A stretch of DNA of 14,282 nt from Planctomycetaceae bacterium (GTDB lineage Bacteria; Planctomycetota; Planctomycetia; Pirellulales; Thermoguttaceae): contig JAITBS010000149.1 in NCBI GenBank assembly GCA_031283515.1, forward strand, positions 1-14,282, given 5' to 3'. Shown piece after piece: positions 7,720 through 14,145 of this stretch. Every line of letters starts with the position of its first letter. Within the stretch, counting starts at the first letter, position 1. The position numbers and the translations under genes are program-made. Under the pieces are notes generated by a model, which was not told the origin of the DNA, did no database searches, and saw only the letters and a list, made by a program, of their open reading frames with translations.

Positions 7720-8217
7720 GGTCATCTTTCCTTGAGTTTATGTTTAAATTCATCCATGAAAGGCTTCACGTTGTCGCCTTCTTACGGGATATTACGGAAA
7801 CATAAAAAATTTGTTCACCGTTTGATCAAAAAATTCATCATTCTATCTACTTTTTTTGTTATTACTTGGTACGTTATAAATATACCTTGTAAACGTTGTT
7901 CTGACTCAATTCTTTTTCCGAATTTCTTCCAAAATTTTGACTTTTTTTCAACAAAAATTAAATATCTTCTGAATTTTCATCAAAGTTCTCGCAATCGGTA
8001 TTATTTGGGAATTATCCTGATTTTCTACAATTATGCCAAGACGAAAAAGCGGATTTTCACAAAAAATTTTTCGTTTTTTTGCTCAAAAGCCGATCTTTAT
8101 TTGCATAGCGGGAATACATGAGGTAAACTAAGTTAAATATTCAAAATAATTAATTTGGGTAAAGAGTTGGTTTTCAATCTCTAAACTCCTAAATTACAAA
8201 CGTAAGGAGAAAAATAA
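7720..8217. other. Divergent intergenic region between flgM-like and YjfB-like genes
   Basis: These roughly 500 bases are very AT-rich and hold no convincing gene; a 152-codon + frame at 7663-8121 overlaps flgM and looks random. I looked for a sigma-28 promoter (TAAA-N15-GCCGATAA) on both strands. GCCGATCT occurs at 8086-8093 but without a TAAA box at the right distance. No clear promoter can be assigned for either gene. Confidence 0.5.
7722..7769 (-). other. Possible 15-codon leader ORF before the flgM-like gene
   Basis: A GTG at 7769 opens a 15-codon frame (MKPFMDEFKHKLKER) ending in TGA at 7722-7724, which overlaps the ATG at 7725 (ATGA). AAGG lies about 7 bases before the GTG. The peptide is very basic and charged. 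It could couple translation into flgM, or be chance. Confidence 0.2.
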
Positions 8218-8415
8218 ATGGATCCTATTATTTCAAATGCACTCCAAGAACAGCAAGCTCAAACGGCATTGAAAGTTCAAATGTCTGTGCTTCAAAAAAC
8301 TCAGGATGTTCAAAAAAATCTTGGTGAAGCACTTGTTGGTCTGATCGCGGATGCAGCATTACAAACATCCGGTAAAGCAATTGATGCCGGTGCGAATTTT
8401 GATGTTTTCGCCTAA
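8218..8415 (+). CDS. YjfB-like putative motility protein
   Basis: The 65-residue protein resembles the small 'putative motility protein' family (YjfB_motility type). It has an N-terminal 'ISNALQEQQAQ', a long helix with 'VLQKTQDVQKNLGEALVGLI' (24-43) and a C-terminal 'GKAIDAGANFDVFA', which corresponds to the family's ending of the Gxx-D-x-x-A kind. Members sit in flagellated bacteria and some are controlled by the flagellar sigma factor, but their molecular role is unknown. AAGGAG lies 8 bases before the ATG, a strong SD. The position opposite a flgM-like gene supports a motility link. No signal peptide or membrane segment is seen. Confidence 0.72.
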   Translation: MDPIISNALQEQQAQTALKVQMSVLQKTQDVQKNLGEALVGLIADAALQTSGKAIDAGANFDVFA

Positions 8416-8799
8416 TCTTTTTTTTCTGCACAACCGGAAAATAAAGAAAATTTATACCTAACACTCTGCCAACTCGTTATTTTCGCAACTTCCTGCAATT
8501 ACCGATCTCGATCAATAATTGTACATTACCGAATCTCCATAAAATATTATTCACGATCAAACTGCCCGTGCTCCCAATGACCGTTACGGTTAAAGTAATT
8601 AAAAACTTATTTTTGGGCAGGCAGAAATCGAATAAAATAATCTTTTACCGAAGTTTTTCAGAAGTTGCTATGGGCAATGATTGTTTGTTGTGTGGTTATT
8701 TCCGTGTTTGTAACGCAAACCGGTCATCAGAAAACCGCCGTGTTAATCGTAAAACGTAATACTATAACCGGTTGCATTAAAATTTAAAACGAGTTGACA
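8416..8799. other. Intergenic region, no gene seen
   Basis: These 384 bases separate the YjfB-like gene from the end of metK, which converge. A T-run follows the YjfB-like stop directly but without a clear hairpin. A 63-codon + frame at 8568-8759 has no SD or recognisable features. I could not find a good terminator for either gene. Confidence 0.5.
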
Positions 8800-9963
8800 T
8801 TAAGTGTATTTTCTTAGTTCGTCAATTTTGTTGGTTTTTTCCCACACGAAATCGGCGTCACTACGTCCGAAATGTCCACCGGCGGCGGTTTTACGATAGA
8901 TTGGTCGCCGCAGATCAAGAATTTTGATAATTCCGCTTGGTGTTAATGGAAAAACGTCCCGAATAATTTTTGACAATTTTTCTTCGGAGATTTTTGAAGT
9001 TCCGCGAGTATCTACAGAAACGCTGACAGGTTCCGGTACACCGATGGCGTATGCCAACTGAATTTCACAGACATCTGCGATATTGGCGGCGACAATATTT
9101 TTGGCGATATATCGAGCCATATAAGCGGCACTTCGGTCAACTTTTGTGGGGTCTTTACCGCTGAATGCACCGCCGCCGTGGGATGCCCAACCGCCGTAAG
9201 TATCCACAATAATTTTGCGCCCGGTCAAACCACAATCACCATGCGGTCCGCCTACAACGAATTTACCGGTTGGATTGATATGATACTTAATATTACTGGT
9301 ATCAAGATTTTTTGGCAAAAGCGGCTGAATGATATTTGGAATGATATAATCAGCAATTCCTTTTTGATCGATATCGGGATCGTGCTGTGTTGAGACAACA
9401 ATTGTATCAACCCGAAGAGGTTTTAATCCATCAAATTCTATGGTAACTTGACTTTTGCTATCGGGGCGAAGCCAGGAAACTTCGTTATTGAAACGGGCTT
9501 CGGTTAATTTGTTTGTAATTCGGTGTGCGAGGGCGATGGGAAGCGGCATTAACTCTGGTGTGTGATTACAGGCGTAACCGAACATCAATCCCTGATCACC
9601 GGCACCAATTTCTCCGGCATGACGTCCATCATTATCGTCATCAACCCCTTGTTTGATATCGGGGCTTTGCCGGTCAAGTGATACCATTACGGCACAGGTA
9701 TCTGCATTGATACCCCATTCGTCGTTGGTGTACCCAACTTTACGAATTGCATCCCGAACAACCATTTGGTAATCAATTTTTGCTTTTGTAGTAATTTCGC
9801 CGGCAATAATTGCAATACCGGTTGTTACCAATGTTTCACAAGCAACACGACTATACAGGTCTTCTGTAAACAATGCATCCAGAACACTGTCGGAAATCTG
9901 ATCAGCCAGTTTATCGGGATGTCCCATACTGACTGCTTCACTTGTAAATAATCTTATAGACAC
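8800..9963 (-). CDS. metK: S-adenosylmethionine synthase
   Basis: The enzyme joins methionine and ATP to give S-adenosylmethionine, releasing phosphate and diphosphate, in the cytoplasm. At 387 residues the protein is full length. Visible are the ATP-binding GHPDKLADQISD (14-25), the P-loop-like GAGDQGLMFGYA (120-131), GGPHGDCGLTGRK (238-250), the phosphate-binding GGGAFSGKDPTKVDRSAAY (263-281) and GHFGR near the C-terminus. Thr stands in 'DPTKVD', where Ser is more usual; this is conservative. The start is GTG at 9963, with AAGGAG 6 bases upstream. An out-of-frame ATG begins two bases before it and reads only three codons to a stop. Single-gene unit with its own promoter. Confidence 0.97.
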   Translation of the reverse strand: MSIRLFTSEAVSMGHPDKLADQISDSVLDALFTEDLYSRVACETLVTTGIAIIAGEITTKAKIDYQMVVRDAIRKVGYTNDEWGINADTCAVMVSLDRQSPDIKQGVDDDNDGRHAGEIGAGDQGLMFGYACNHTPELMPLPIALAHRITNKLTEARFNNEVSWLRPDSKSQVTIEFDGLKPLRVDTIVVSTQHDPDIDQKGIADYIIPNIIQPLLPKNLDTSNIKYHINPTGKFVVGGPHGDCGLTGRKIIVDTYGGWASHGGGAFSGKDPTKVDRSAAYMARYIAKNIVAANIADVCEIQLAYAIGVPEPVSVSVDTRGTSKISEEKLSKIIRDVFPLTPSGIIKILDLRRPIYRKTAAGGHFGRSDADFVWEKTNKIDELRKYT

Positions 9964-9994
9964 ATCAAACTCCTTTTCTAAAAATTTTATATCA

Positions 9995-10011
9995 CCTAGA
10001 ATTTAACTAGG
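9995..10011 (-). promoter_or_regulatory. Short inverted repeat in the metK leader
   Basis: CCTAG and CTAGG flank seven A/T bases, about 32-48 bases before the metK start and within the predicted leader RNA. It could form a small hairpin or act as a protein site. I do not recognise a SAM riboswitch here: the leader is only about 65 bases and lacks the conserved elements I know. Confidence 0.3.
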
Positions 10012-10036
10012 AAATAGTGAAAAACAATTATCTTAA

Positions 10037-10065
10037 ATATTACCGGAAACAATAGTTTCTTGCAA
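10037..10065 (-). promoter_or_regulatory. Candidate metK promoter with an operator-like palindrome in its spacer
   Basis: On the minus strand TTGCAA (10060-10065) and TAATAT (10037-10042) are 17 bases apart. The spacer holds the perfect inverted repeat GAAAC-AATA-GTTTC (10046-10059). The expected RNA start near 10030 gives a leader of about 66 bases. Confidence 0.45.
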
Positions 10066-10143
10066 GGCGAAAAGTGAACATTTTCAAAATATTCACGCTA
10101 TTTTCCAATTTTTTTCCTATTGCTCAGAAGGTGGTTGGTAAAA

Positions 10144-10377
10144 TTACAACGGTGATTTGGATTTTGTACATACCTTGTTGTACATTACCTTGTCACTATT
10201 TGTTCTTTGTAACCGTTGACAGTAAAAATTCATCGGTAAACAATCATATCGGGTCAACGTTTCGCCGAAAGGTTGGTCGGCGATAGCCGGCTTGCCCCTG
10301 TTGACGGATGGAAATGAAAAAACAATCACGCAGAACACAAATAAAAAACCAATCGTTGCGGCGTTTCGTTGAAACAT
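10144..10377 (-). CDS. Doubtful small secreted or membrane peptide
   Basis: The frame encodes 77 residues with a signal-peptide-like start: MFQRN, then a hydrophobic run (ATIGFLFVFCVIVFSF, 7-22) and a polar turn (PSVNRGKPA). The remainder is polar with two Cys and matches nothing I recognise. The SD-like GAGGT lies 5 bases before the ATG, which favours a real start. The mature part shows no obvious composition bias of a real protein, and T-rich DNA yields Phe-rich runs by chance. It lies between metK and sat, transcribed with metK. Confidence 0.3.
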   Translation of the reverse strand: MFQRNAATIGFLFVFCVIVFSFPSVNRGKPAIADQPFGETLTRYDCLPMNFYCQRLQRTNSDKVMYNKVCTKSKSPL

Positions 10378-10387
10378 CGCCTACCTC

Positions 10388-10415
10388 TTGAAAGTCTCTG
10401 TTTTTGAGGTAAAAT
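10388..10415 (+). promoter_or_regulatory. Candidate sat promoter
   Basis: TTGAAA (10388-10393) and TAAAAT (10410-10415) are 16 bases apart, about 88 bases before the preferred ATG of sat. The inverted repeat TACCTC-N18-GAGGTA (10382-10387 and 10406-10411) overlaps both boxes and could be an operator. Confidence 0.4.
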
Positions 10416-10502
10416 GTGTAACCGTTTGAAATAAAATGTCCGGTTTAACATCCGGTGAAATTTTACTTACTGTTAAAAACCTACCCTAAAATCAATAAAT
10501 TC

Positions 10503-11762
10503 ATGCCCCTTATTTTTCCCCATGGCGATTTGGCAGAACCAGTCAACCGAATAGTTGATGTGAAAGATATTGAATCATTCAAAAGCAGAACGTCAACATT
10601 GCTGAAAATTCCAGTTAGTGATGCAGATTTATCAACAGTCTATCGTTTCGGTGACGGCGGTCTTTCACCACTCACCGGTCCAATGGATGAAAAAACATTC
10701 AACCGCGTTCTTGAAGAATCCGTTATCGAATTTAACGGACAAAAGTATGCATGGACAATTCCGCTTTCGTTGCCGCTTAGCGAAGATTTAGCGAAACAAA
10801 TCAATACAGGACAAGAAGTTGCGATTGTCAATTCATTGGGTGAAATCGTTGCTGCTTTAACGGTTTCCAGTGTTTTCGAGTGGGATAAGACGAAATATCT
10901 GCAAAGTGTTTATCTGACGGAACGCACAGATCATCCTGGTGCAGATATGGTTTTGAAACAATATCCTGATCCCACTTTTTTACTTGGCGGTTCGATTTGG
11001 GTGTTGCCGCAACCCAAAAATCCGGCATTCGGACAATATATTCTCACACCGTCCGAAGTTCGGAAATTACTCGATACCAAAAATTGGCAACGGGTTGTGG
11101 CGTTTCAAACACGAAATCCCTTACATCGCGCCCATGAATACGCATTGGTCTATGGTCTTGAAGAATTATTGCGTCAGGGTTTTAACGCCGGAGCCTGTCT
11201 GAATCCTTTGGTTGGCGAAACGAAAGGTGATGATGTTAATGCGGTAGTTCGGATGAAAAGCTACGAAGCTCTCATCAAGAACCGCTCACTCGGTGAAGGC
11301 GATAGCGATAGCGCACTTTGGCAAAAAATCGGCGGAGCTGTACCGGATCGAGTTATTCTGCTCGGTTTGGATATTAAAATGTTTTACGGCGGTCCCAAAG
11401 AAGCCGTAATGCACGCAATTTATCGGCAAAATTTCGGGTTTACCGATCTGATTATCGGGCGGAAACACGCCGATGCTCCTTACCACGATGGTAATCCTAT
11501 CTGGGGTGATTTCGATGCACAGGAAATCTTCAACAACTTGAAGGGTAATTTGAAAATTAAACCTTTAAATGTAGGTTTTGCGGCGTATTACGAATCGGTT
11601 GGGCGAGTTGACCTCATGGAAAAACACAAAAACGAAAAACCAATTTTTATTTCCGGTAAAGATGTTCGGAAAACACTCCTCGAAGGAAAAGAAGTTGATC
11701 CGCGAATTATGCGCCAAAGTACATCGAAAATACTTGCCGAAGCAATGGCAGGAAAACAATAG
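10503..11762 (+). CDS. sat: Sulfate adenylyltransferase (ATP sulfurylase)
   Basis: The enzyme makes adenosine 5'-phosphosulfate (APS) from ATP and sulfate, the entry step of sulfate assimilation; the same family also works in dissimilatory sulfur metabolism. I chose the ATG at 10503 (419 residues) because 'MPLIFPHGDL' matches the usual Sat opening (LIxPHG). The frame extends to a GTG at 10455, but those 16 extra residues (KFYLLLKTYPK...) fit nothing and have no SD. Motifs: QTRNPLHRAHE (202-212), the nucleotide-binding HxxH-type site, and GRKHADAP (319-326), where most Sat proteins have GRDHAG. The PUA-like N-terminal domain and catalytic domain are both present; no APS-kinase domain follows. 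tRNA-Gln begins 10 bases after the stop, so co-transcription is likely. Confidence 0.93.
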   Translation: MPLIFPHGDLAEPVNRIVDVKDIESFKSRTSTLLKIPVSDADLSTVYRFGDGGLSPLTGPMDEKTFNRVLEESVIEFNGQKYAWTIPLSLPLSEDLAKQINTGQEVAIVNSLGEIVAALTVSSVFEWDKTKYLQSVYLTERTDHPGADMVLKQYPDPTFLLGGSIWVLPQPKNPAFGQYILTPSEVRKLLDTKNWQRVVAFQTRNPLHRAHEYALVYGLEELLRQGFNAGACLNPLVGETKGDDVNAVVRMKSYEALIKNRSLGEGDSDSALWQKIGGAVPDRVILLGLDIKMFYGGPKEAVMHAIYRQNFGFTDLIIGRKHADAPYHDGNPIWGDFDAQEIFNNLKGNLKIKPLNVGFAAYYESVGRVDLMEKHKNEKPIFISGKDVRKTLLEGKEVDPRIMRQSTSKILAEAMAGKQ

Positions 11763-11772
11763 GAAAATAAAT

Positions 11773-11843
11773 TGCGGGATAGTGTAAAGGCAGCACGAAT
11801 GGCTCTGAACCATTTAGTCGGGGTTCGAATCCCTGTCCCGCAA
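11773..11843 (+). tRNA. tRNA-Gln (anticodon CUG)
   Basis: All four arms fold. The acceptor is TGCGGGA/TCCCGCA (7 pairs) and the D stem GTGT/GCAC has loop AAAGGCA. The anticodon stem AATGG/CCATT has loop CTCTGAA, so the anticodon is CTG. The T stem CGGGG/CCCTG (one G-T pair) has loop TTCGAAT. The discriminator is A at 11843 and the CCA end is not encoded. CAG decoding implies that a UUG-anticodon tRNA-Gln is elsewhere or that CAG has its own reader. It sits 10 bases after the sat stop. Confidence 0.95.
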
Positions 11844-12154
11844 ATTTCAATCATACTTTACCTCGTCGTCCTTGGTTTGTTTTGAGAACCAATCGAACAA
11901 ATAATTGCGAAGACAACTTCATTTTCATCTAATTTTCCTAACAAAACAACCTCAGAAATGAAAGAGTGCCGCAAGCGGATGATTGCTGTTTTGGGTGTCA
12001 ATTTCTTACCGTGTTACGTCAACGATTACAAAAGCGGCAGTGACTGTTTTAATTCTTGAAGTTGGGTAGTATTGCTTATATAATTATTTAGACAGAGTTT
12101 TGTTTTTTGGTTTTTTTGGTTATGGTTTAAATACTCTATTCAATACAATGTTCA
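11844..12154. other. Intergenic region between tRNA-Gln and hemD
   Basis: No gene is seen in these 311 bases. TTGGTT/AACCAA (11872-11877 and 11887-11892) could form a weak hairpin beyond the tRNA. GAGTGCCGCAAGCGGA (11964-11979) recurs with one change at 13953-13968. The hemD promoter is at 12056-12084, followed by a T-rich leader. Confidence 0.6.
12056..12084 (+). promoter_or_regulatory. Sigma70-type promoter of the hemD operon
   Basis: TTGAAG (12056-12061) is followed after exactly 17 bases by a perfect TATAAT (12079-12084). Transcription would start near 12091 and give a T-rich leader of about 64 bases without an obvious SD. Confidence 0.65.
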
Positions 12155-13018
12155 ATGCCGGTTGTGTTGCTAACTCGTCCCAAACATTTGGTAAAACCAT
12201 TTCAATTGGAATTGGAATCGCTTGGTTGGACGGTTTGGCTTCAGCCGACGATTGAAATTTGTCCGCCGGATTCATGGGTTGAAATTGATGATGTGATTCG
12301 CCGGCTTTTGCTTGAAGATGAAAACAACGGTTTTGATTGGCTTGTTTTTTCGAGTGTCAATGGTGTTCAGTTCTTTTTTGACCGGTATCAGTTTCTTGAG
12401 AAAGAAAAAAGCGAGTTGGAAACAACAACATTTGGAGTGAGTCAGGAGCAATTGATATTTTTGAAGCCGATTCGGATTGCCGTTATTGGGGCTGAAACCG
12501 ATACTGCTCTTCAACGCCGTATTGGACGGCGTGCCGATATTCTTCCTGATATCTTTTCAATCGAGGGGGTTCTCGAATATCTTCTCAAAGAAGCTCACTC
12601 TAATAAACGTTTTTTATTACTTCGTGCCAATCGGGGGCGTGATATTTTGCGCCGACATCTTGAAGAAGCTGGTGGAATTGTTACAGAAGTGGTTGTTTAT
12701 AAGAGTGTTGATGTGGAGCGGCCTGAAGCGGAAATTAAAAAAATCCTGCGACAGGGAAAAATTAATTATATTACGGTTACAAGTTCTTCTATTGCATGTT
12801 CTTTAGTCAGAATGTTCGGTGAAGACTTACGGCGATCTGAATTGGTTAGTATCAGTCCCATTACATCCAAAACTCTTCGCGAACTTGGATTTCCGCCGCA
12901 TCATGAGGCTAAAATTGCTTCAATTAGGGGCATTCTCGATATTTTGAAAAAGTTAAGTTCCGCCGAACAATCATCCATTTTGGGGTTAACCATTTACAAC
13001 GAACTTATCGGGAGATAA
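12155..13018 (+). CDS. hemD: Uroporphyrinogen-III synthase
   Basis: HemD closes hydroxymethylbilane with ring-D inversion to give uroporphyrinogen III, the branch point to heme, siroheme and cobalamin. This family diverges greatly, so the call rests on a chain of weak motifs in the right order: LLTRP (5-9), FSSVNGVQFFF (65-75), RANRGRDIL (157-165), 'VVVYKSV' with Tyr182 (179-185), TVTSSS (207-212) and SISPITSKTLRELGF (232-246). The two-lobed layout is complete; at 287 residues it is slightly longer than most (about 250), with an extra charged segment near 82-100. No SD precedes the ATG. A nearer-promoter ATG at 12148 is out of frame. The next gene starts 5 bases after the stop, so they form an operon. 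hemC is not in view. Confidence 0.82.
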   Translation: MPVVLLTRPKHLVKPFQLELESLGWTVWLQPTIEICPPDSWVEIDDVIRRLLLEDENNGFDWLVFSSVNGVQFFFDRYQFLEKEKSELETTTFGVSQEQLIFLKPIRIAVIGAETDTALQRRIGRRADILPDIFSIEGVLEYLLKEAHSNKRFLLLRANRGRDILRRHLEEAGGIVTEVVVYKSVDVERPEAEIKKILRQGKINYITVTSSSIACSLVRMFGEDLRRSELVSISPITSKTLRELGFPPHHEAKIASIRGILDILKKLSSAEQSSILGLTIYNELIGR

Positions 13019-13023
13019 TATCG

Positions 13024-13764
13024 ATGCCGCAATCAATACCGCCAACAATACCGCCAACAATACCGCCAACAATGACTCGCCGTAAACTTTTTCGATTGAT
13101 TGCTTATATTTTGATGGGAATTTTTTTAATTTTCCTATTGATATTGTATTTGCTTTATCTTTCTGCGCAACGTTTACCGGATTTTTATAAAAAATCGCTT
13201 GCTGTTAATCGGGAGATTCAGCAACTTCGAAACAAGGAAATGCTTTATAAACTAGGTGATTTGAACAATGCGATTCAAAAAATTGGTGAACCGTGGCAAG
13301 CTGTTTTTACGTCAGACGATTTGAATGCCTACTTTGCGGTGGAGCTTGCCAAAGAAGGTAACAATCTTTTTCCCAAAGAAGTTGTTGAGCCGCGTTTAAC
13401 ATTTTCGGATCGACAGGTTGATTTTGCGTGCCAGGTTACTCATGGGACATTTTCCGGTACACTCCATCTTTCTCTTGGTTTGACGCTTCCGGAACCAAAC
13501 CGATTAGTCATTCGTATCAAAAAAGCTAAATTTGGAAAATTACCCATTTCCAAAGAAGTTCCTATAAAATTTCTTATGAATACTTTAAAAGCAAAATCTT
13601 ATCAAGTACAACAAGGAACAGAAGCGGGTGATCCGACAATTACAGTTATTTTTAACATAAAATACAATAATAAACGTTCTGTATTATTGGATGCAATTAC
13701 TTTCCAGGATGGAAGTGTTCATCTCTCTGGAACTACCGAACAACCCAAATTACAAGATCAGTAA
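13024..13764 (+). CDS. Unknown single-pass membrane protein in operon with hemD
   Basis: I do not recognise this 246-residue protein. Residues 1-16 are an IPPT repeat, RRK follows at 19-21, and one membrane segment spans about 25-47 (IAYILMGIFLIFLLILYLLYL). The positive charge before the segment suggests the N-terminus is inside and residues 50-246 outside the inner membrane. The outer part has a helix (55-90), 'AVFTSDDLNAYFAVEL' (94-109) and then alternating strands with repeated 'VDFACQVTHGTFSGTLHL'-like patterns, suggesting a beta-rich lipid- or protein-binding domain. Two starts are possible: the ATG at 13024 (GGGAG 9-10 bases upstream, favoured) or the ATG at 13072 after the repeat. It begins 5 bases after hemD. 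No enzyme motif is seen. Confidence 0.75.
   Translation: MPQSIPPTIPPTIPPTMTRRKLFRLIAYILMGIFLIFLLILYLLYLSAQRLPDFYKKSLAVNREIQQLRNKEMLYKLGDLNNAIQKIGEPWQAVFTSDDLNAYFAVELAKEGNNLFPKEVVEPRLTFSDRQVDFACQVTHGTFSGTLHLSLGLTLPEPNRLVIRIKKAKFGKLPISKEVPIKFLMNTLKAKSYQVQQGTEAGDPTITVIFNIKYNNKRSVLLDAITFQDGSVHLSGTTEQPKLQDQ
13036..13071 (+). repeat. 12-bp tandem repeat coding IPPT at the protein N-terminus
   Basis: ATACCGCCAACA-type units repeat three times in frame just after the start codon and before a second in-frame ATG at 13072. The copies are identical, so the array is recent and could vary between strains without changing frame. Confidence 0.9.
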
Positions 13765-13835
13765 TATTTCAATGGAAGTTCTATTAAACGCTCTTTAGAA
13801 TTTACCTCAAGGAGAGCTCTAAAAATTAATTTTAA

Positions 13836-14111
13836 CTACAGAGTCCACAGAGAAGGCAGAGAAAATTTGTAATCTATCAGTGGAATTGTTGTTTTTCGAT
13901 TTTCACCCCGACAGAGGCAGTGGCAAGTTGATAGTTGAGAGTGGATAGTTGAGAGTGTCGCAAGCGGAATTACTGCCGAAATGGTATTACTCCGCGTGCG
14001 AACTCTCCACTCTCCACTATCAACTATCCACTATCAACTACTCCCTTGACCTACGGTTATGAAAATGCCGCCTCTTCGAGGTGAAGAATAAAATGTTCAC
14101 TGAATAGTTAC
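13836..14111. repeat. Dispersed intergenic repeat, copy B (interrupted by about 160 bp)
   Basis: The left part (CTACAGAGTCC at 13836-13846, the 44-base block at 13866-13909) and the right part (about 14071-14111, ending AATAGTTAC) align in order with copy A at 4248-4370. Between them, 13910-14070 has no counterpart in copy A. Confidence 0.72.
13926..14039. repeat. Long imperfect hairpin built from 7-bp repeats
   Basis: The left arm (13926-13968) reads TTGATAG, TTGAGAG, TGGATAG, TTGAGAG and then TGTCGCAAGCGGA. The right arm (13991-14039), read in reverse complement, has five units (TTGATAG, TGGATAG, TTGATAG, TGGAGAG, TGGAGAG) and then TTCGCACGCGGA. The arms pair for more than 40 bases apart from mismatches and one extra unit, around a 22-base loop. 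It lies inside the insert of copy B. Confidence 0.85.
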
Positions 14112-14145
14112 TTACAAAAACCATACGTTTTCTTGGAAAATAACA

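Noticed and set aside
8086..8093. GCCGATCT as a sigma-28 -10 box for the YjfB-like gene
   Set aside because: No TAAA box lies at the required distance upstream, and the site is about 125 bases from the start codon.
7663..8121. 152-codon + ORF overlapping the flgM-like gene
   Set aside because: It overlaps a recognised gene and otherwise reads through AT-rich DNA with Phe/Ile/Lys runs typical of random frames.
8568..8759. 63-codon + ORF between the YjfB-like gene and metK
   Set aside because: It has no SD, domain or signal, and its composition looks random.
9964..10036. SAM riboswitch before metK
   Set aside because: The predicted leader is short and shows only a 5-bp hairpin, without the conserved core elements of the SAM riboswitch classes I know.
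10455..10502. GTG start for sat giving 16 more residues
   Set aside because: There is no SD, the extra residues do not resemble the family, and the ATG at 10503 begins the typical LIxPHG opening.
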